Positions 21,792-33,465 of a stretch of 64,000 nt of DNA are shown here, piece by piece. The DNA is from Symbiodinium natans (taxonomy: Eukaryota > Sar > Dinophyceae > Suessiales > Symbiodiniaceae): NCBI GenBank assembly GCA_905221605.1, contig CAJNDS010002301.1:655692-719691 (forward strand), read 5' to 3'. A program made the translations under genes and the position numbers. Position 1 is the stretch's first letter, and each line of letters starts with the position of its first letter. The notes beneath the pieces were generated by a model that searched no databases, was not told the origin of the DNA, and worked only from the letters and a program-made list of their open reading frames with translations.

Positions 21792-22568
21792 CTTTCCTGA
21801 AGCGCGGAAAACTTCCCAGACCCGCAGCTGTTGAAAGAAGTAACTCTCTGGCCGCCTCACGCAGGAACCGCAGCGAGTTGACGACGTCGGCCGGGGGTGC
21901 CTTGTAGGGCTGAGAGGGGCTTCTGGAATTTATAAGGCTTCTGGGAAATGTAGGGCTCAATGGGTTTACAGGGTTTAGGGTTTCGGGGGGACTAGGAGGG
22001 GTCAAGAAAACACAGGGTGTTTTTGAGGGCTCTTGTATGCCTCAGAAGTATGTACGGTTGGGCCCCCCAGAGCCACGATCGAGTAACTACACCCAAGCTA
22101 TGAGGCCGTGCTCAGGGGTCTACTGAGCTACCAGGCTTTGGATGGATATGGGAGCCCTCCTTTTTGCACATGAGTTCCTACGCGTTTCCACTTTGGGTAC
22201 AGGTTATAGGCCTTTGGGGGAGGTTTTTCATGTCAAACAAACCAACCCTAAACCCCTAAACCCCTAAACCCCTATACCCCTAAACACCTAAACCCCAATA
22301 CCCCAACAACCCCAGAACACCTCTAAGCCCCTGAACCCGTAAACACCTAAACCCCTAAACCGCTAAACACCTAAACCCCTAAACCCCTAAACCCCTAAAC
22401 CCCTAAACCGCTAAACCCCTAAACCCCTAAACCCCTAAACCCCTAAACCCCTAAACCCCTAAACCCCTAAACCCCTAAACCCTAAACTCTAGGATCCCTG
22501 AAGCCCTGCACACACCCAGTGCCAAACCCTGCCTCTGGCAGGTCGCTCCCGTCCGCCACCGGCTCCAT
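21792..22568 (-). CDS. Gene O: likely 5' end of a gene, two exons
   Basis: Exon 22533-22568 begins with an ATG in a good context (AACCATGG): MEPVADGSDLPE, GC donor. Exon 21792-21900 follows in phase after CTACAAG|: APPADVVNSLRFLREAAREL then LLSTAAGLGSFPRFRK, donor AAAG|GTCTTTC. The intron (21901-22532) contains a pure CCCCTAAA array. The second exon has an amphipathic helix (LRFLREAARELLL). It could continue into 21612. Unknown family; the start codon is inferred from context only. Confidence 0.55.
22243..22488 (-). repeat. 8-mer CCCCTAAA variant array
   Basis: About 25 units with one extra C per repeat, largely homogeneous, within a gene O intron. A second such 8-mer array is at 27515-27750. 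Confidence 0.95.
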
Positions 22569-24300
22569 GGTTAGGGGAGGCGAGAGGCAGCCGATTTTTT
22601 TTGTGTCTTACTATCTTGATACTCTTGTTGTTAGTATATATAATATTATCTATATATATATATATATATATATATATAGGTAGAGGGGTTGGGGTCGGGG
22701 GGGGGGGGGTTGGGGTTTTGGGGTCTGGGGGTTCTGGGATTTTGGGGTCCTGGCGCTTGGGGGTTTCGGGGTTTTGGGGGTTTCGGGGTGTAGGCTTGAG
22801 GGCGATGCCGCCATGGTTACTTCTTGCGTTCTCTGGACCTATAGGTAACATCGTCTTTGCCTTTTTTTTGTGGACGTGGGGGGGGAGGGTCAAGTTTAAG
22901 GTTGAGGGTTTAGGGCTCAGGGGAGGAGGACGGGGGGAGACACATGCACAGGCTGCACCAGCTCGCAAGTGAGTTTTATGTTTGCGGTTTCGGTTTGGAG
23001 GTTTAGGATTTTCAGGCTTAGCCAACCTCTCAGTGTGACATGGGCTTGACAGTCTATTGACTTTCCAGTCGTAATCAGCAGATGTTGCGATGTGATGGTC
23101 GCTCGCTGTCTAGTAGGGCACCGAGTCCATGTTCTAGAACTGAGACACCTAGTCGGTGCGCCAGGAGACGCATGACTAGAGAAGACCATTGGGCTTTAGG
23201 AGTCGAGGTTCAGAAAGCCTAAACCCTAAAGCCTAAATACCCTAACAATGCTGAAGTCCCTCGGAGCAACTGAGCGGTGTGCCAGTTAACGTGGTCCAGC
23301 ACGCACGGGTTCAGACCTTACTCGCGTCTGCAGAAACTCAAGACCCCAAAGCTTATTTTGCTGGAGGGTTTAGAGGGTTTAGAGGGTTTAGAGGGTTTAG
23401 AGGGTTTAGAGGGTTTAGAGGGTTTCGAGGGTTTAGGGTTCAGAGGTTAGGCTGCTGAAAACAGTCAACCCTCATATAGGACTCTCCTGAGGTACGAGTA
23501 CCGTAGGGAAGAAGGAGGTTTGGACCCCCCAAAATCCGAAGCCACAGGATCGAAGGACTTAGTAGCTGAACCATGGGTCCGGAAGTCCCTACCTGGGACA
23601 CTTTTTACCTACAGTTTTCTGGGTTCTGCCTACTAACGAAAGGGGTAGTTGCTACGTACTGAACTGTAGGCAAATAGACCCCAAACCCTAAACCCTAAAC
23701 CCTGAAACGCCGAAACTCAGAAGACTCTGCGGAGCAGTGAACACTTGAGGCACGCACGCCACTCCTGCGGATGACAGGGTTTAGAGTTTAGGGTTTAGGG
23801 TTTAGGGTTTAGGGTTTAAGGTTTCGGGTTTAGGGTTCAGGGTATAGGGTTGAGGGTTTAGGGTTTAGGGTTTAGGGCCATAATTTCGGGCTCTTCGTAG
23901 ACAATGTGGAAGTGTCTGAGTGAGTACGATTAGGTGCCCCAGATCATCCCGCAAAGATTGCACAGGCGGATTTGAGGTGCCTAGTTCTCTGACTCCCTAC
24001 TTAGACTACGTAGTAGCAACTGGTGTGAGAGCTTGGAGGGTGTTAGGATTTCGGAAGGACAGGAGTTCGAAGCTTGAAGGTGCTAATTCGTAAACCCTAC
24101 CCACTTGCCCCTTGTATTAATCCCGTCCCCCGATCATTCAAGGGGCGGCCCCACGCCCTCCCCCCTAGGTTTTTGTCCTCATGCCATCTTTTGGGATAGG
24201 GTTTAGACTGGCTTGGAGGTTTGTGAGGCCCTCACCCCCGCCTCCCCCCTCCAATTCGGAATAGGGATAAACAGGCGGGATCCGTTTCAACAGGATTTTC
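22569..24300. other. intron/spacer with microsatellite and arrays
   Basis: 22655-22678 is an (AT)n run. 23095-23195 on the minus strand could be an exon (LLAHRLGVSVLEHGLGALLD). 23363-23440 is a 9-mer GGGTTTAGA array; 23780-23880 is TTTAGGG. No secure gene. Confidence 0.5.
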
Positions 24301-24535
24301 CGGAAAGTGTTTTGATTATTGCACAAGGGGGAAGCGATTAAACGCCCGCCCCCCTGATATAGAGAGCCTCAACACAATGCAAGCCAATCTAAACCCTATC
24401 CCAAAAGATGGCACATGGATAAATGCATCCCCCTGATACTAAAAACCCATTTCGAGTCTCTATTTGGGGAGGTGGGGGGGGGGGGGGGGCGGGGGCCGCC
24501 CGATTAATAATAGGGGGAAGGGATTTAAACCCCAA
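24170..24535. mobile_element. nested palindromic elements
   Basis: Outer arms TTTTGGGATAGGGTTTAGAC (24189) and its inverse (24385-24404) bracket about 230 bp. A second element follows with inverted ends CCCCCTGATACTAAA / TTAATAATAGGGGG around a G-run. The 38.4-38.8 kb region carries the same pieces in a different arrangement. Confidence 0.55.
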
Positions 24536-24810
24536 ACAACTTGCAACAAGCCCATTTGAGGCATCATGGCCTGGGCTTTTAGGGCTTCAGGGTCCAGCCT
24601 GTTGGCTACACAGAGGTGCCTTGGTGCAGTGTGACTAGGGTGTAGGGTTTTTGTGGTTTAGGTTTTAGGGTTTAGGGTTTCGGGTGTAGGGCAAGTTTTC
24701 TACAAGTACCGGGCGCCTGGGCCAGTCGAATCTCGTCCAGCATGCTCCTCCAGACCTGGGTCGAGGGCCTAAACTCACCCCTGTAGGCTTGTTAAACACT
24801 GAAATCTCGA

Positions 24811-24889
24811 GGGTTTAGGGTTTAGGGTTTAGGGTTTAGGGTTTAGGGTTTAGGGTTTAGGGTTTAGGGTTTAGGGTTTAGGGTTTAGG
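24811..24889 (+). repeat. TTTAGGG array
   Basis: Eleven near-perfect units. Confidence 0.95.
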
Positions 24890-24939
24890 AAGCCCTACAC
24901 TTAGACCACTTAGACCCTAATAACCCTATAAATCTACGA

Positions 24940-24988
24940 GCCCTAGCCCAGCGAGGCGGAGAAGCCAGCGCTTGCAGGTCTCAGGTTT
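24940..24988 (-). CDS. exon
   Basis: GTCTGCAG| acceptor, KPETCKRWLLRLAG, followed by a degenerate repeat. The donor is unclear. Confidence 0.35.
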
Positions 24989-25267
24989 CTGCAGACCAGG
25001 GGCAATGGAGATTCTCTGACAGATGGAGGCCAACCGACCCTTGCAAACCAACCCTAAACCCTAAACCCTGAAACCCCTGAAGCCTTGTGATTAAGCCCTA
25101 CAACCCCTTGAGCCGCAGAGTTACCAGCCCTGACATCCTATCCTTACAGAACAACCCTTCCAAAACCCCAAACCTTAAACCTAAACCCTAAACCCTAAAC
25201 CTTAAACCTTAAACCTTAAACCTAAACCCTAAACCCTAAACCCTAAACTCACAAGACCTACGAAAAC

Positions 25268-25392
25268 CCGAGCTCAGAGCCCCGGAAGCCACGCCCCATC
25301 TGGTGTCGTGCCGGGCGCCCCGCAGAGGAGGCATTGTCGCCCAGGTTCGGGTCCTCCTCTGAAGGGGAAACAGGGTTTGGGATCTTCGGCAG
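25268..25392 (-). CDS. exon, 41 codons
   Basis: ATCCCAG| acceptor, LPKIPNPVSPSEEDPNLGDN then ASSAGRPARHQMGRGFRGSE L, donor CTCGG|GTTTTCG. Low-complexity, probably a disordered linker. Confidence 0.5.
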
Positions 25393-26460
25393 CTGGGATG
25401 TAGGCTTAGGGTTTAGGGTTTAGGGTGTAGGCAGCCAGGATTTAGGGTTTAGGGTTTAGGGCTTGTAGGGTTTAGGGTAACCATTCAAGAGTTGAACAAG
25501 GCTCCCCTCGTTGTGAGCCTCACTTTGTTGGAGCTCTGCTGGCCTGCTCATGATGCGAACCTTCAAGCCAAGAATCCTGTTTGCTTTCCGTGATTAGGCA
25601 CAGTGCTGCTGAGGTCATAGGTGGTCTGAGACATGAGGGGCCTCTGGGCCATTCAAGTCTTGCCTACAGACCTAAACCTTCTAGATACCTGAAGTCCTAT
25701 TCACCGGCCTTCGCAAACCAGGCTCTGAACACAGAGCTTAGGGTGTGGGTTGAAAAATATCATCAAAGCTTGCCTCCTTGTGTTTAGGATCAAGCTTTGG
25801 GTATGGTTTACCTCGACCACCTCCACAACTAGCCAAAAAAATCGCGGCCTACATAGACCCTGCATTGTGACCTCAAACCTCGAACCCTAAGAACCCCAAG
25901 AACCTCAAGAACCCCAAGAACCCTAAGAACCCTAAGAACCCCAACAGCCCTAAGAACCCTAAGAACCCTAAGAACCCTAAGAACCCTAAGAACCCTGAAA
26001 CCCTGAACCTGATGAGCATCTCTACAGTCTGGGAGACAAACCCTACGGGTTCAACCCTAAGGGTTCAACCCTAAGGGTTCAACCCGAAGCGCAGCACCCT
26101 TAACCCTCGCAGCACCCTTAACCCTAAAACCCTTAGCTCGAAGCCCTAACAAAAACCTTTTGGCGCAGTGGGTGTAGGGCCTGGCCTACAAAAAACAAGT
26201 TCTCATTAAGGGTTGTGAGTTTTCTCCTGAACCCTAAACCCTAAACCCCCTCAAGAAATGCAGGGTTATTTGCAGCCCAAGCTCCACATTATCCACGGTA
26301 CCCTCCGACTCCTACGCGGACGGGTGGGTACGGAGCTTGGTGTGGCGCGTCGGGTTGAGGGTTTAGGGTTTGGGGTTTGGGGTTTGGGTATCGGGGTTTG
26401 GGGTTTGGGGTTTGGGGATTGGGGTTTGGGGTTTGGGGATTGGGGTTTGGGGTTTAGGTG
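25393..26460. repeat. spacer with telomere-like and AAGAACCCT arrays
   Basis: 25884-26003 is a 9-mer array (CCCTAAGAA). 26365-26458 mixes TTTGGGG and ATTGGGG. 25581-25787 is open on the plus strand (HSSLAYRPKPSRYLKSYSPA) without clear splice sites. No gene is called. Confidence 0.5.
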
Positions 26461-26472
26461 TAGAATTTACCC

Positions 26473-27092
26473 GAAGGTGTATAGGTAGTCAGAACAGGCA
26501 CCCCCCTCCAAATCCTCCCCCCAAGCCCAAAGCCGTTTTCGGACCCCTTTTTTTGCCTCAAATGGGTACCCCCCCTAGGTGAGCAGGGTCCGCAAGCGGA
26601 TGGTTCGCCAGGACCAGAGGCAGTTGCAGCCCTTCCCAGCAGGGCCCCCCCCCTTTTTCACCCCCTTCAACCCCCCACCCCCCCCCCAACACCCCCCCAC
26701 ATCCACCCACCCCCCCCCCCCCCCCCACCCCCCCACCCCTACCCCCCCCCCTCCCACCCCCAACCCCCCCACCCCCCCCCCACCTCCCCTACCCCCCCCC
26801 CTATCCCCCCCCCTTTGGCGCTTGCTCACATAAGGTGTTTGTGAAAGGCGGAGTTTTCCTGCTCCGACGCGCTGGCTTGAGGGCCGGAAGCTCAACTGGT
26901 GTGAGCACGGCCGCAAATCCGCCGAGGCCTCGGGCCGGAGGTGTATAGGTTGTCAGAACAGGCACCCCCCTCCAAATCCTCCCCCCACACCCAAAGCCCT
27001 TTTTCGGACCCCTTTTTTTGGCCTCAAATGGGTACCTCCCCTGGGAAACCGCGGTCCGCAAGCGGACGGTTCGCCAGGACCAGAGGCAGTTG
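26473..27092. repeat. 155-bp direct duplication around a C-rich tract
   Basis: 26473-26626 and 26937-27092 are close copies, each ending in a conserved 45-bp block that reads VRKRMVRQDQRQLQ / VRKRTVRQDQRQLK on plus and CLWSWRT.RLRT on minus. Between them is a 170-bp C-rich run (26647-26816) and an exon-like island (26825-26930; minus LSFRPSSQRVGAGKLRLSQT, plus VFVKGGVFLLRRAGLRAGSS). Probably an exon plus flank was duplicated; strand is unresolved. Confidence 0.5.
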
Positions 27093-27514
27093 AAGCCCCC
27101 AAAACCCTCAACCCCAAAGCGTGAACCTTGAGCCCTAAACGAACCCTCAACCCCAAACCCCAAACCATAAACCATAAACCCGGAACCCTCAACCCTCAAC
27201 CCTCAACCCAACCCTTATTGCTTGGGGTCCAGCGACTTGGGCGCTGCGGAATCACCATGCTCACGCGGATGCGCTGGGCCGGGCCGAGGCGGGTCGCGTA
27301 GCGTTAAAATTAGATGCCCTAAATGCCGAAACAAAACTCCTGTCTTGGGCTGCCCATGTGTTCTGGGAATGAAACACCACGACAATCACCACAACCCACA
27401 ACAACCATGAAGTTACAACGAAAAAGTATGCACTCAATGCCGCATGTGTGAATGAACAACCAAAATTCTCCTCTTCCTACAACAACTACTACGACTCCTG
27501 CCCATAATTAGACA

Positions 27515-27827
27515 CCCTAAACCCCTAAACCCTTAAACCCCTAACCCCTAAACCCCTAAACCCCTAAACCCTTTATAAACCCCTAAACCCCTAAACCCCT
27601 AAACCCCTAAACCCCTAAATCCCTAAGCCCCTAAACCCCCAAACCCCTAAACCCCTAAACCCCTAAACCCCTGAACCCCTGAACCCCTAAACCCCTAAAC
27701 CCCTAAACCACTAAACCCCTAAACCTCTAAACCCCTAAACCCCTAATCCCTAAACCCTAAACCCTAAACCCTAAACCCCTAAACCCTAAACCCTAAACCC
27801 TAAACCCTAAACCCTAAACCCTAAAAT
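27515..27827 (-). repeat. CCCCTAAA array passing into CCCTAAA
   Basis: 27515-27750 is mostly the 8-mer CCCCTAAA; 27750-27827 is the 7-mer. On the coding strand it follows the exon at 27844. Confidence 0.95.
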
Positions 27828-27843
27828 GTGCTTTGCTTTCTGC

Positions 27844-27912
27844 CTCGACGGGCCAGGCCGCATCCCGATGGCCAATAGGCATAGCGTCCTCGCTAGCACA
27901 CGGGCTTGGGAT
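27844..27912 (-). CDS. exon, 23 codons
   Basis: CCGAAG| acceptor, IPSPCASEDAMPIGHRDAAW PVE, GC donor GAG|GCAGAAAG, phase 0 at both ends. A second frame with acceptor CCCAAG| (RVLARTLCLLAIGMRPGPS) would fit the phase left by gene J upstream, so frame is open. Confidence 0.45.
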
Positions 27913-28923
27913 CTTCGGGTGGATTGCGGTTAGGGTTTAGGGTTTAGGGTTTAGGGTTTGGGGTTTAGGGTTTAGGGTTTAGGGTTTATAGGGTTTAGGG
28001 TTTAGGGCTTAGGGTTTAGGGTTTAGGGCTTAGGGCTTAGGGTTTGGGGTTTGGGGTTTAGGGTTTAGGGTTTCGGATTTAGGGTTCAGGGATTAGCGTC
28101 CATAAGGGTTTACAGGGGCTTGTCCTGCCCCCACCGCGCAACCCGGCGCCTGGGACGCCTGGAACCTCACACCAAGCCCAGAAACCTGAAGCCTGTATAT
28201 CCCTGAGCCCCTAAACAAACGATGAACAGGAAGCCCGCAAACCTGAGTCGCACCCTAAGTCTTATAAGCCCCAAACAAGACCTAAAACAGTAAAGCTGAA
28301 ATCAAGTGCCTAAACCTTCTAAATCCTCAAAACCTCGAACCCCAAACTTTGGGGAGTGCTATACAAGGGAGGTTTAGAGAAGGGGGGTTAGTCGCGGAGG
28401 GAATACGTCTCAAGATGTTATAGATAAATACTGGGCAGAAACACATGTCCTAGACACCTTGCCTTGCCGTTGTTGGTAAGGTTTAGGCGGTTTAGGGCTC
28501 AACTTGTTGAAGGTTCAAGTGCAGGGCTTGAGGTTGGAGAGTTTGGTCTGTGTTTTAGTAGGCAAAAACAAGCCAGGAAAGCATTTTTGGACACCCAACC
28601 GCCCTAAGTTTTCAGGTGTTTGGAGTGTACGGTTGTTAGGGCTCAAGCTTTAGCCTAAACGCTAGGCTCGAAAAGCCGTAAACTCCAAATCCAAAACCCC
28701 AAACTTCCCGAATAAAGCGCTCGGTATAATTGCGACTAGTTTCCTCGCCCCCGCCCACCCCCCCCCCGCCCCCCACCCCCAGACCCTCTTCTAATAGTTA
28801 AGACCCGGGCCCCTAAACCCTAAACCCTAAACCCTGAACCCTAAACCCTAAACCCTAAACCCTAAACCCTAAACCCTGAACCCTAAACCCTGAACCCTGA
28901 ACCCTAAACCCTAAACCCTAAAC

Positions 28924-29888
28924 CCGAATAAGCTGCGGTCTTTCGGTCCTCCCCTTGCCCGGCCGCCGGGAAGTGGCCAGTGAGGGCCCATAAGCGCCGT
29001 TGGGAGAGCTGCGCCTCTGAATGCGGTTTAGGGTTTAGGGTTTAGGGTTTAGGGTTTAGGGTTTAGGGTTTAGGGAGTGTAGGTCTTCAGGGACTTAAAG
29101 CTTTGGGGTGTAGGGACTAAATGTTTTATGGTTTGGGGCTTTAGGGTTGAGGGTTTTGGGGGTTTTGGCGGTTTTGGGTTTTGGAAATTTGGGGATTTGG
29201 GGTTTTAGGGTTTAGGGAGTGTAGGGCTTGGGGTTCTAGGGCTTACGGACGCAGAGGGCTTTGGCGGGGCTGGGTTCCCAAGTTAAGGCCACGAAGCCCT
29301 TCAGAGCTAACACTAAAACCAGGGGCCTTTCTTCTTCTAGCCCGAGAGAGAGAGACAGAGGGGGAGAGAGAGCTCTCAAACCTGTCAAGTGAAGATGGTC
29401 AAAAATAACCCCCCTTAACTTGCGGCTCCCTCATACTACGTAGCTACAGACGTTTATGTTTATTCTAGTGACTGCAGACCCTCTCCGCCAAGAAAGGAAG
29501 AACACTCGAGGGGTCGAGGGAAGTGGACGTAGAACATCTGGCAGCCACGTAAAAAGTCTGAATCACTGCCTCCTGATGCCTCTCTTTAGGGGCTTCTAAA
29601 TTCTCATCAGCCCGAACCCTTCGTGCCAGAAGTGCATTTGGGTGCCCCCGCCAATGTAACCTCGAGACTTTGAGGACTTATGGGTTGGGGGCTCCCCCTA
29701 AACCCTAAACCCTAAACCCTAACCCCTAAACTCCAAACCCTGAACCCTAAACCCTAAACCCTAAACCCTAAGCCTAAACCCTACACCCTAAACCCAAACC
29801 CCCCCTCGAGCCAGACTCGCAGCCTGGAGCATGGCCCTTCCTGTCGGATGCCTCAACAGCAACTTGTGGATTCAGCCCAAAGGCATTT
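28924..29888 (-). CDS. Gene J: three-exon chain, partial
   Basis: Exons 29824-29888 (NAFGLNPQVAVEASDRKGHA P, GC donor), 29247-29336 (ERPLVLVLALKGFVALTWEP then SPAKALCV, donor |GTAAGC) and 28924-29016 (AQLSQRRLWALTGHFPAAGQ then GEDRKTAAYS, donor CGG|GTTTAGGG). Phases join. The acceptor before 29336 is preceded by a strong CT-rich tract (the CT microsatellite at 29345-29380). The middle exon is hydrophobic, so a membrane segment is likely. Unknown family; may continue to 27844. Confidence 0.55.
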
Positions 29889-29959
29889 CTTCTAGGGTTT
29901 AGGGCTTATTAGGGTTTAGGGTTTAGGGTCTTGTAACAACCCTCAATGTGACCACCCCT

Positions 29960-30040
29960 CCAACTTCCTCCAGACCGCCAGGTTCAGCGGTGTGTTGAGG
30001 GCGTTACTGTCCGGAGACTTGCCCGCAACCTAGTCGGACT
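29960..30040 (-). CDS. possible exon
   Basis: Minus: GGCAAG| then SPDSNALNTPLNLA and donor GCG|GTCTGG. The plus strand (NFLQTARFSGVLRALLSGDL) is equally open to a stop. Confidence 0.35.
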
Positions 30041-31900
30041 CCATACTCTACGCCTGTGGCTTCCGGCACAACGCCCACACAATTCTGAACCTTGAGGCTT
30101 GGAGAAATCATCGGTGGCTGTCCCGGCATCGGGGTGTGGAGCTGGGCTGGCTCACTATCCATTCATCTGGTCTTCCCTGCATATTTATGGAGTTACAATA
30201 AGAAAATGTAAAGTGTAGAAAAACACAAACAAGCGTACATTGACATTGGCGCAAAAGTAAGCAAACACACCAAATGCTGACACTCAGCTTTGTAATCCAC
30301 CAAGGATCTTACACAGCGGCGCGTTTATACGTCCCTAGCTGGTCCTCCTGAAGAACAAAGGTTCTGGTCTAAGTCCGCTGCAGTGCTGCGAAGGTCGTGG
30401 CAGCGCGCTGACCAAGCAGATGGGTACGAGCAGCGCGGTGAACCTTTATGCCGGTCATGGGATTGGGGGGAGGTGGGGAGGAAAACCTAAACCCCAAACC
30501 CTAAGCCCTAAACCCTAAGGGGGGGGGGGGGGGGGGGGGGAGGAGGGGTTGGAGAGAGATTCAGGATTTCCGAGCTAAGGATATAAGGTTTCAGGGATCG
30601 AGTTCTTCATCTTGACGTCCATGAGCAGCGAGACCCCCTAACACTTTACACACCACATCCGGCAACATTCCTGGAGTTCGTACGACCATGCTGTGAAAAC
30701 GGTCGTGGTTGCACTTAGCCAAGCAGCAAGGACTTCGACTGCTCAGCCCCTAGACCTTAAGCCTATAGGACCCTAAGCCCACAATCCTAGATTCCTAGAT
30801 TCCAAGTCAACAAACTCTCCTGCAAACCCTTAAGACCCCCCAAAAACTCAAAAGCCGCGAAAGGCCCCAAAAGGCATAAAAACACCCCAAAAGCCCTAAA
30901 CGGTTTAAAGACCCTAAACCCTAAACAAACCCTTGTTTCTGGGTTGGGTGCTCTAGGGTGAGGAGAAGAGTTCCGGGCGAGGAGAAGTTTAAAATCGAAC
31001 AACTCCACGCCGAGTGTGGGGAAAAAGGAATTTGGAAGTCGAGGTTTGGCGATGCGCATTAAAAGTCCTCCGCCAGCCCAATTTCCGGTGGGTCTCAGTG
31101 TCCAAAAGAAGAGAATTTACAATGCAAAGAATCGAAACTACTCGACGAATGAAATTTATTACGATTCATTATGAAAAGAAACGCCTTGAGTCCTGATGGT
31201 GCAAGAGATTTATGCTTTAGTCAGAGGGTCAGAGGGGTTTTCAGTTTACCCTAAACCCTGAATGTCTCGGTTGCGGCATGTGTAGAGACTACTCGGCGAT
31301 TTCAAGACAAAAAATAAATCGAATAATTCCGAAATTTTCGGGAATTTTCGGCTCCGGGTATTTCCTAAATTTTCTAAGAATATTCGGAGAAAAGCATCGG
31401 TTATTTTCGAGAACTCCCCATGGTATTCCCATCCATCGATTTAAATATCGTCATGGCAGGTCCGCGAATATCTTAGCTGAGCCTAACCCTCAATCCTAGG
31501 GGTTTCCCAAGCTCGGTGAGGTCAAGAAGCCTTGGACCTAAGACCCCCAAATCCTCAACCGTATGCAACACCTTTTTGACTCCTCTGTTAGACTTTAAGG
31601 TTCAAGGTTGAGGGTTCAGGGTTTGGGGTTTAAGGGGCTTAGTAAAGAAACCTTCCGTAAACCCCAAACATCCCAGATGGCCTCTTCCACGTCCACTCTC
31701 TGTGCCGGCAGCGTGTCATAGTCGGGCGCCTTTGCGGAAACATTCGCTTGTGTTCAACTATCGCGCAGCGTATCCTCCTACACCTCAAAGTGCTCATAGT
31801 GATATGGCCTCTGTACCTCTAAACCCCAAATCCTAAACCCTCAAAAGGTAGATGGAACCTAAACCCTTGCGGTGAGGTTGATGCGGCTCAATACTTCTCG
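30041..31900. other. spacer: few repeats, homopolymer, AT-rich island
   Basis: 30520-30541 is a 22-G run. 30950-31030 repeats the GAGGAGAAGAGTTCCGGGC / GTGGGGAAAAAGG motifs found again at 54750-54842. 31090-31480 is distinctly AT-rich with an inverted CCGAAATTTTCGG motif and differs in composition from everything around it. No secure gene. Confidence 0.45.
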
Positions 31901-31985
31901 CCTTCGTTTCGGTTTGCTGTTTGTTACGTGCAGTCGAGCACTGCAGTTTGTAGCTGCAGAAGCCACCACCCTAGCCCTATAGGCC

Positions 31986-32258
31986 CTAAACCATCATTGT
32001 GGCTTCGGTCTTGAAGAGGCTTTTGGTTGATGACTTTGGGGTTGGAGGGGAGGGGGAAACACAGGAGGACCTGGACTCTCGCGCCAGGCAGTGAACCCCA
32101 ATGTCCCAACACCACATCCCAGGGTCCGCCCCCGAAACCCAGGCCTCTGATTCTTCGTCCATCGTCCGCGGGAAGTCGGCAAACGCCTCCGGAGGGTTCG
32201 CACACACACGGGCAGGATTACCGATACAGCCTTCTCTGGCGACCATGTCCCACTTCAT
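31986..32258 (-). CDS. possible exon or exon pair
   Basis: The minus frame is open for 90 codons: VAREGCIGNPARVCANPPEA, FADFPRTMDEESEAWVSGAD, CWDIGVHCLARESRSSCVSP. A second minus frame just upstream (SHVAPAYLGKIKFSVFVVEM, about 32262-32335) also looks coding; the joint is not resolved. The plus strand is open too. Confidence 0.4.
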   Translation of the reverse strand: MKWDMVAREGCIGNPARVCANPPEAFADFPRTMDEESEAWVSGADPGMWCWDIGVHCLARESRSSCVSPSPPTPKSSTKSLFKTEATMMV

Positions 32259-33195
32259 GACATCTCCACCACAAACACCGAGAACTTTATCTTGCCAAGG
32301 TACGCAGGAGCCACATGGCTCGCCAAGGCTAAATCATCACCCTACATGGTGTGTTTCTCGAGGGGACACTACCAAGTTACCCAAGTTGCCCTCGACCAAA
32401 GATGCCCAAAGCTTATGGTTTCAGATGGTGATGGTCCCTTCTCAGTCACCTGTCTACGGTTTTCGTTACAAAGCTTAGGTAAAACCCTCAAAATTCCTGC
32501 AGAAACCCTTAACCATTGACACCCTCAAAACCCCCAAAAGAGCCCACCCCAGCAGCTGAATCCGCGCCTCAGCTGTCTCCGTCCGAAAGCGCCAGCGCGT
32601 CTCGGTTCAGGGTTCAGGGCTTAGGGCGGCTTAGGGTTTAAGTCCCAAAACGTTCCAAGAGGTACTCTGTTAGAGGAGGCTGGGGGCCTCGCTTTTTGGG
32701 TTCAAGTGCCTTAAACCCTATGCGTGACATCAACCCTGAATGCACCCTACACCCCCTTTTGACCCCCAACCCTTTTGGGATACACACTGTTTGGGAGTTT
32801 CTTTGTCTCTGAACCCGATGGGCGGCAGTGTCTCAGAGAGCGATCTGCAAGATTGAAGAGATGTCAACCATCTCCCAGCCAGTCGAGACGTCTAAATGGT
32901 CAGTTGCCCTATGGGAGTTGCTATTCCTTTCTTGTTTTTCCTTACGGGCCCGTGTATCTAGGGCACCCGAAAAAAGTCCAGGATATACGGAACAAAAAAG
33001 ATACCAAGATACACGAAACTGATCAACTGCACCACTTTTCAGCGCTTTCTTGCCTTGTTGAGGATTTAGGGTTTAGGGTCTAGGGTTTAGGGTTTAGGTG
33101 TTTGGGGGCTTTTGGGGTTTGGGTCGCAGGGCCACGGTGTCGGGCTGTGCCTGAAGCCTTGGAGGGGCGCCTTCCGGGTTGAGGGTTGAAGGCTT

Positions 33196-33300
33196 GGGGG
33201 TATTACCCCTTAATACTAACAGTCCTTGATAGGGATTGTAGTACCCCCAACTAACATCCCTATTATGAAGGACTGCTCGTATACGCGGGAACATCCCGAG
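33196..33300. mobile_element. MITE family 1 copy
   Basis: ACTAACAGTCCTTGATAGGG near the left end is inverted by CCCTATTATGAAGGACTG near the right; outer end CGGGAACATCCCGAG. Confidence 0.7.
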
Positions 33301-33347
33301 TTGAGGTCTTGGGGGTTCAGGGGTTCATTCAAAAAAGTGTGGGTTGC

Positions 33348-33409
33348 CGAGGGCTGACCAGGCTTTCAACGCCCATTGCAACCCGCACAGGTCACCAACA
33401 AAGCGCTCT
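33348..33409 (-). CDS. exon, possibly the next exon of gene F
   Basis: CATCTAG| acceptor, ERFVGDLCGLQWALKAWSAL, GC donor CTCG|GCAACC. It lies 57 bp downstream of the last gene F exon but its phase does not match. Confidence 0.45.
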
Positions 33410-33465
33410 CTAGATGAACGACAAAATGCCCTAAGCCCTAAACCCTAAACCTATGAACCCTTAAC

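Noticed and set aside
22489-23025. 178-codon minus-strand frame as a proline-rich protein.
   Set aside because: Most of it translates CCCTAAA-like repeats, a poly-C run and an AT microsatellite; only the ATG exon at 22533-22568 is kept.
26575-26916. Glycine- or proline-rich frames across 26640-26820.
   Set aside because: They are translations of a C-rich low-complexity tract.
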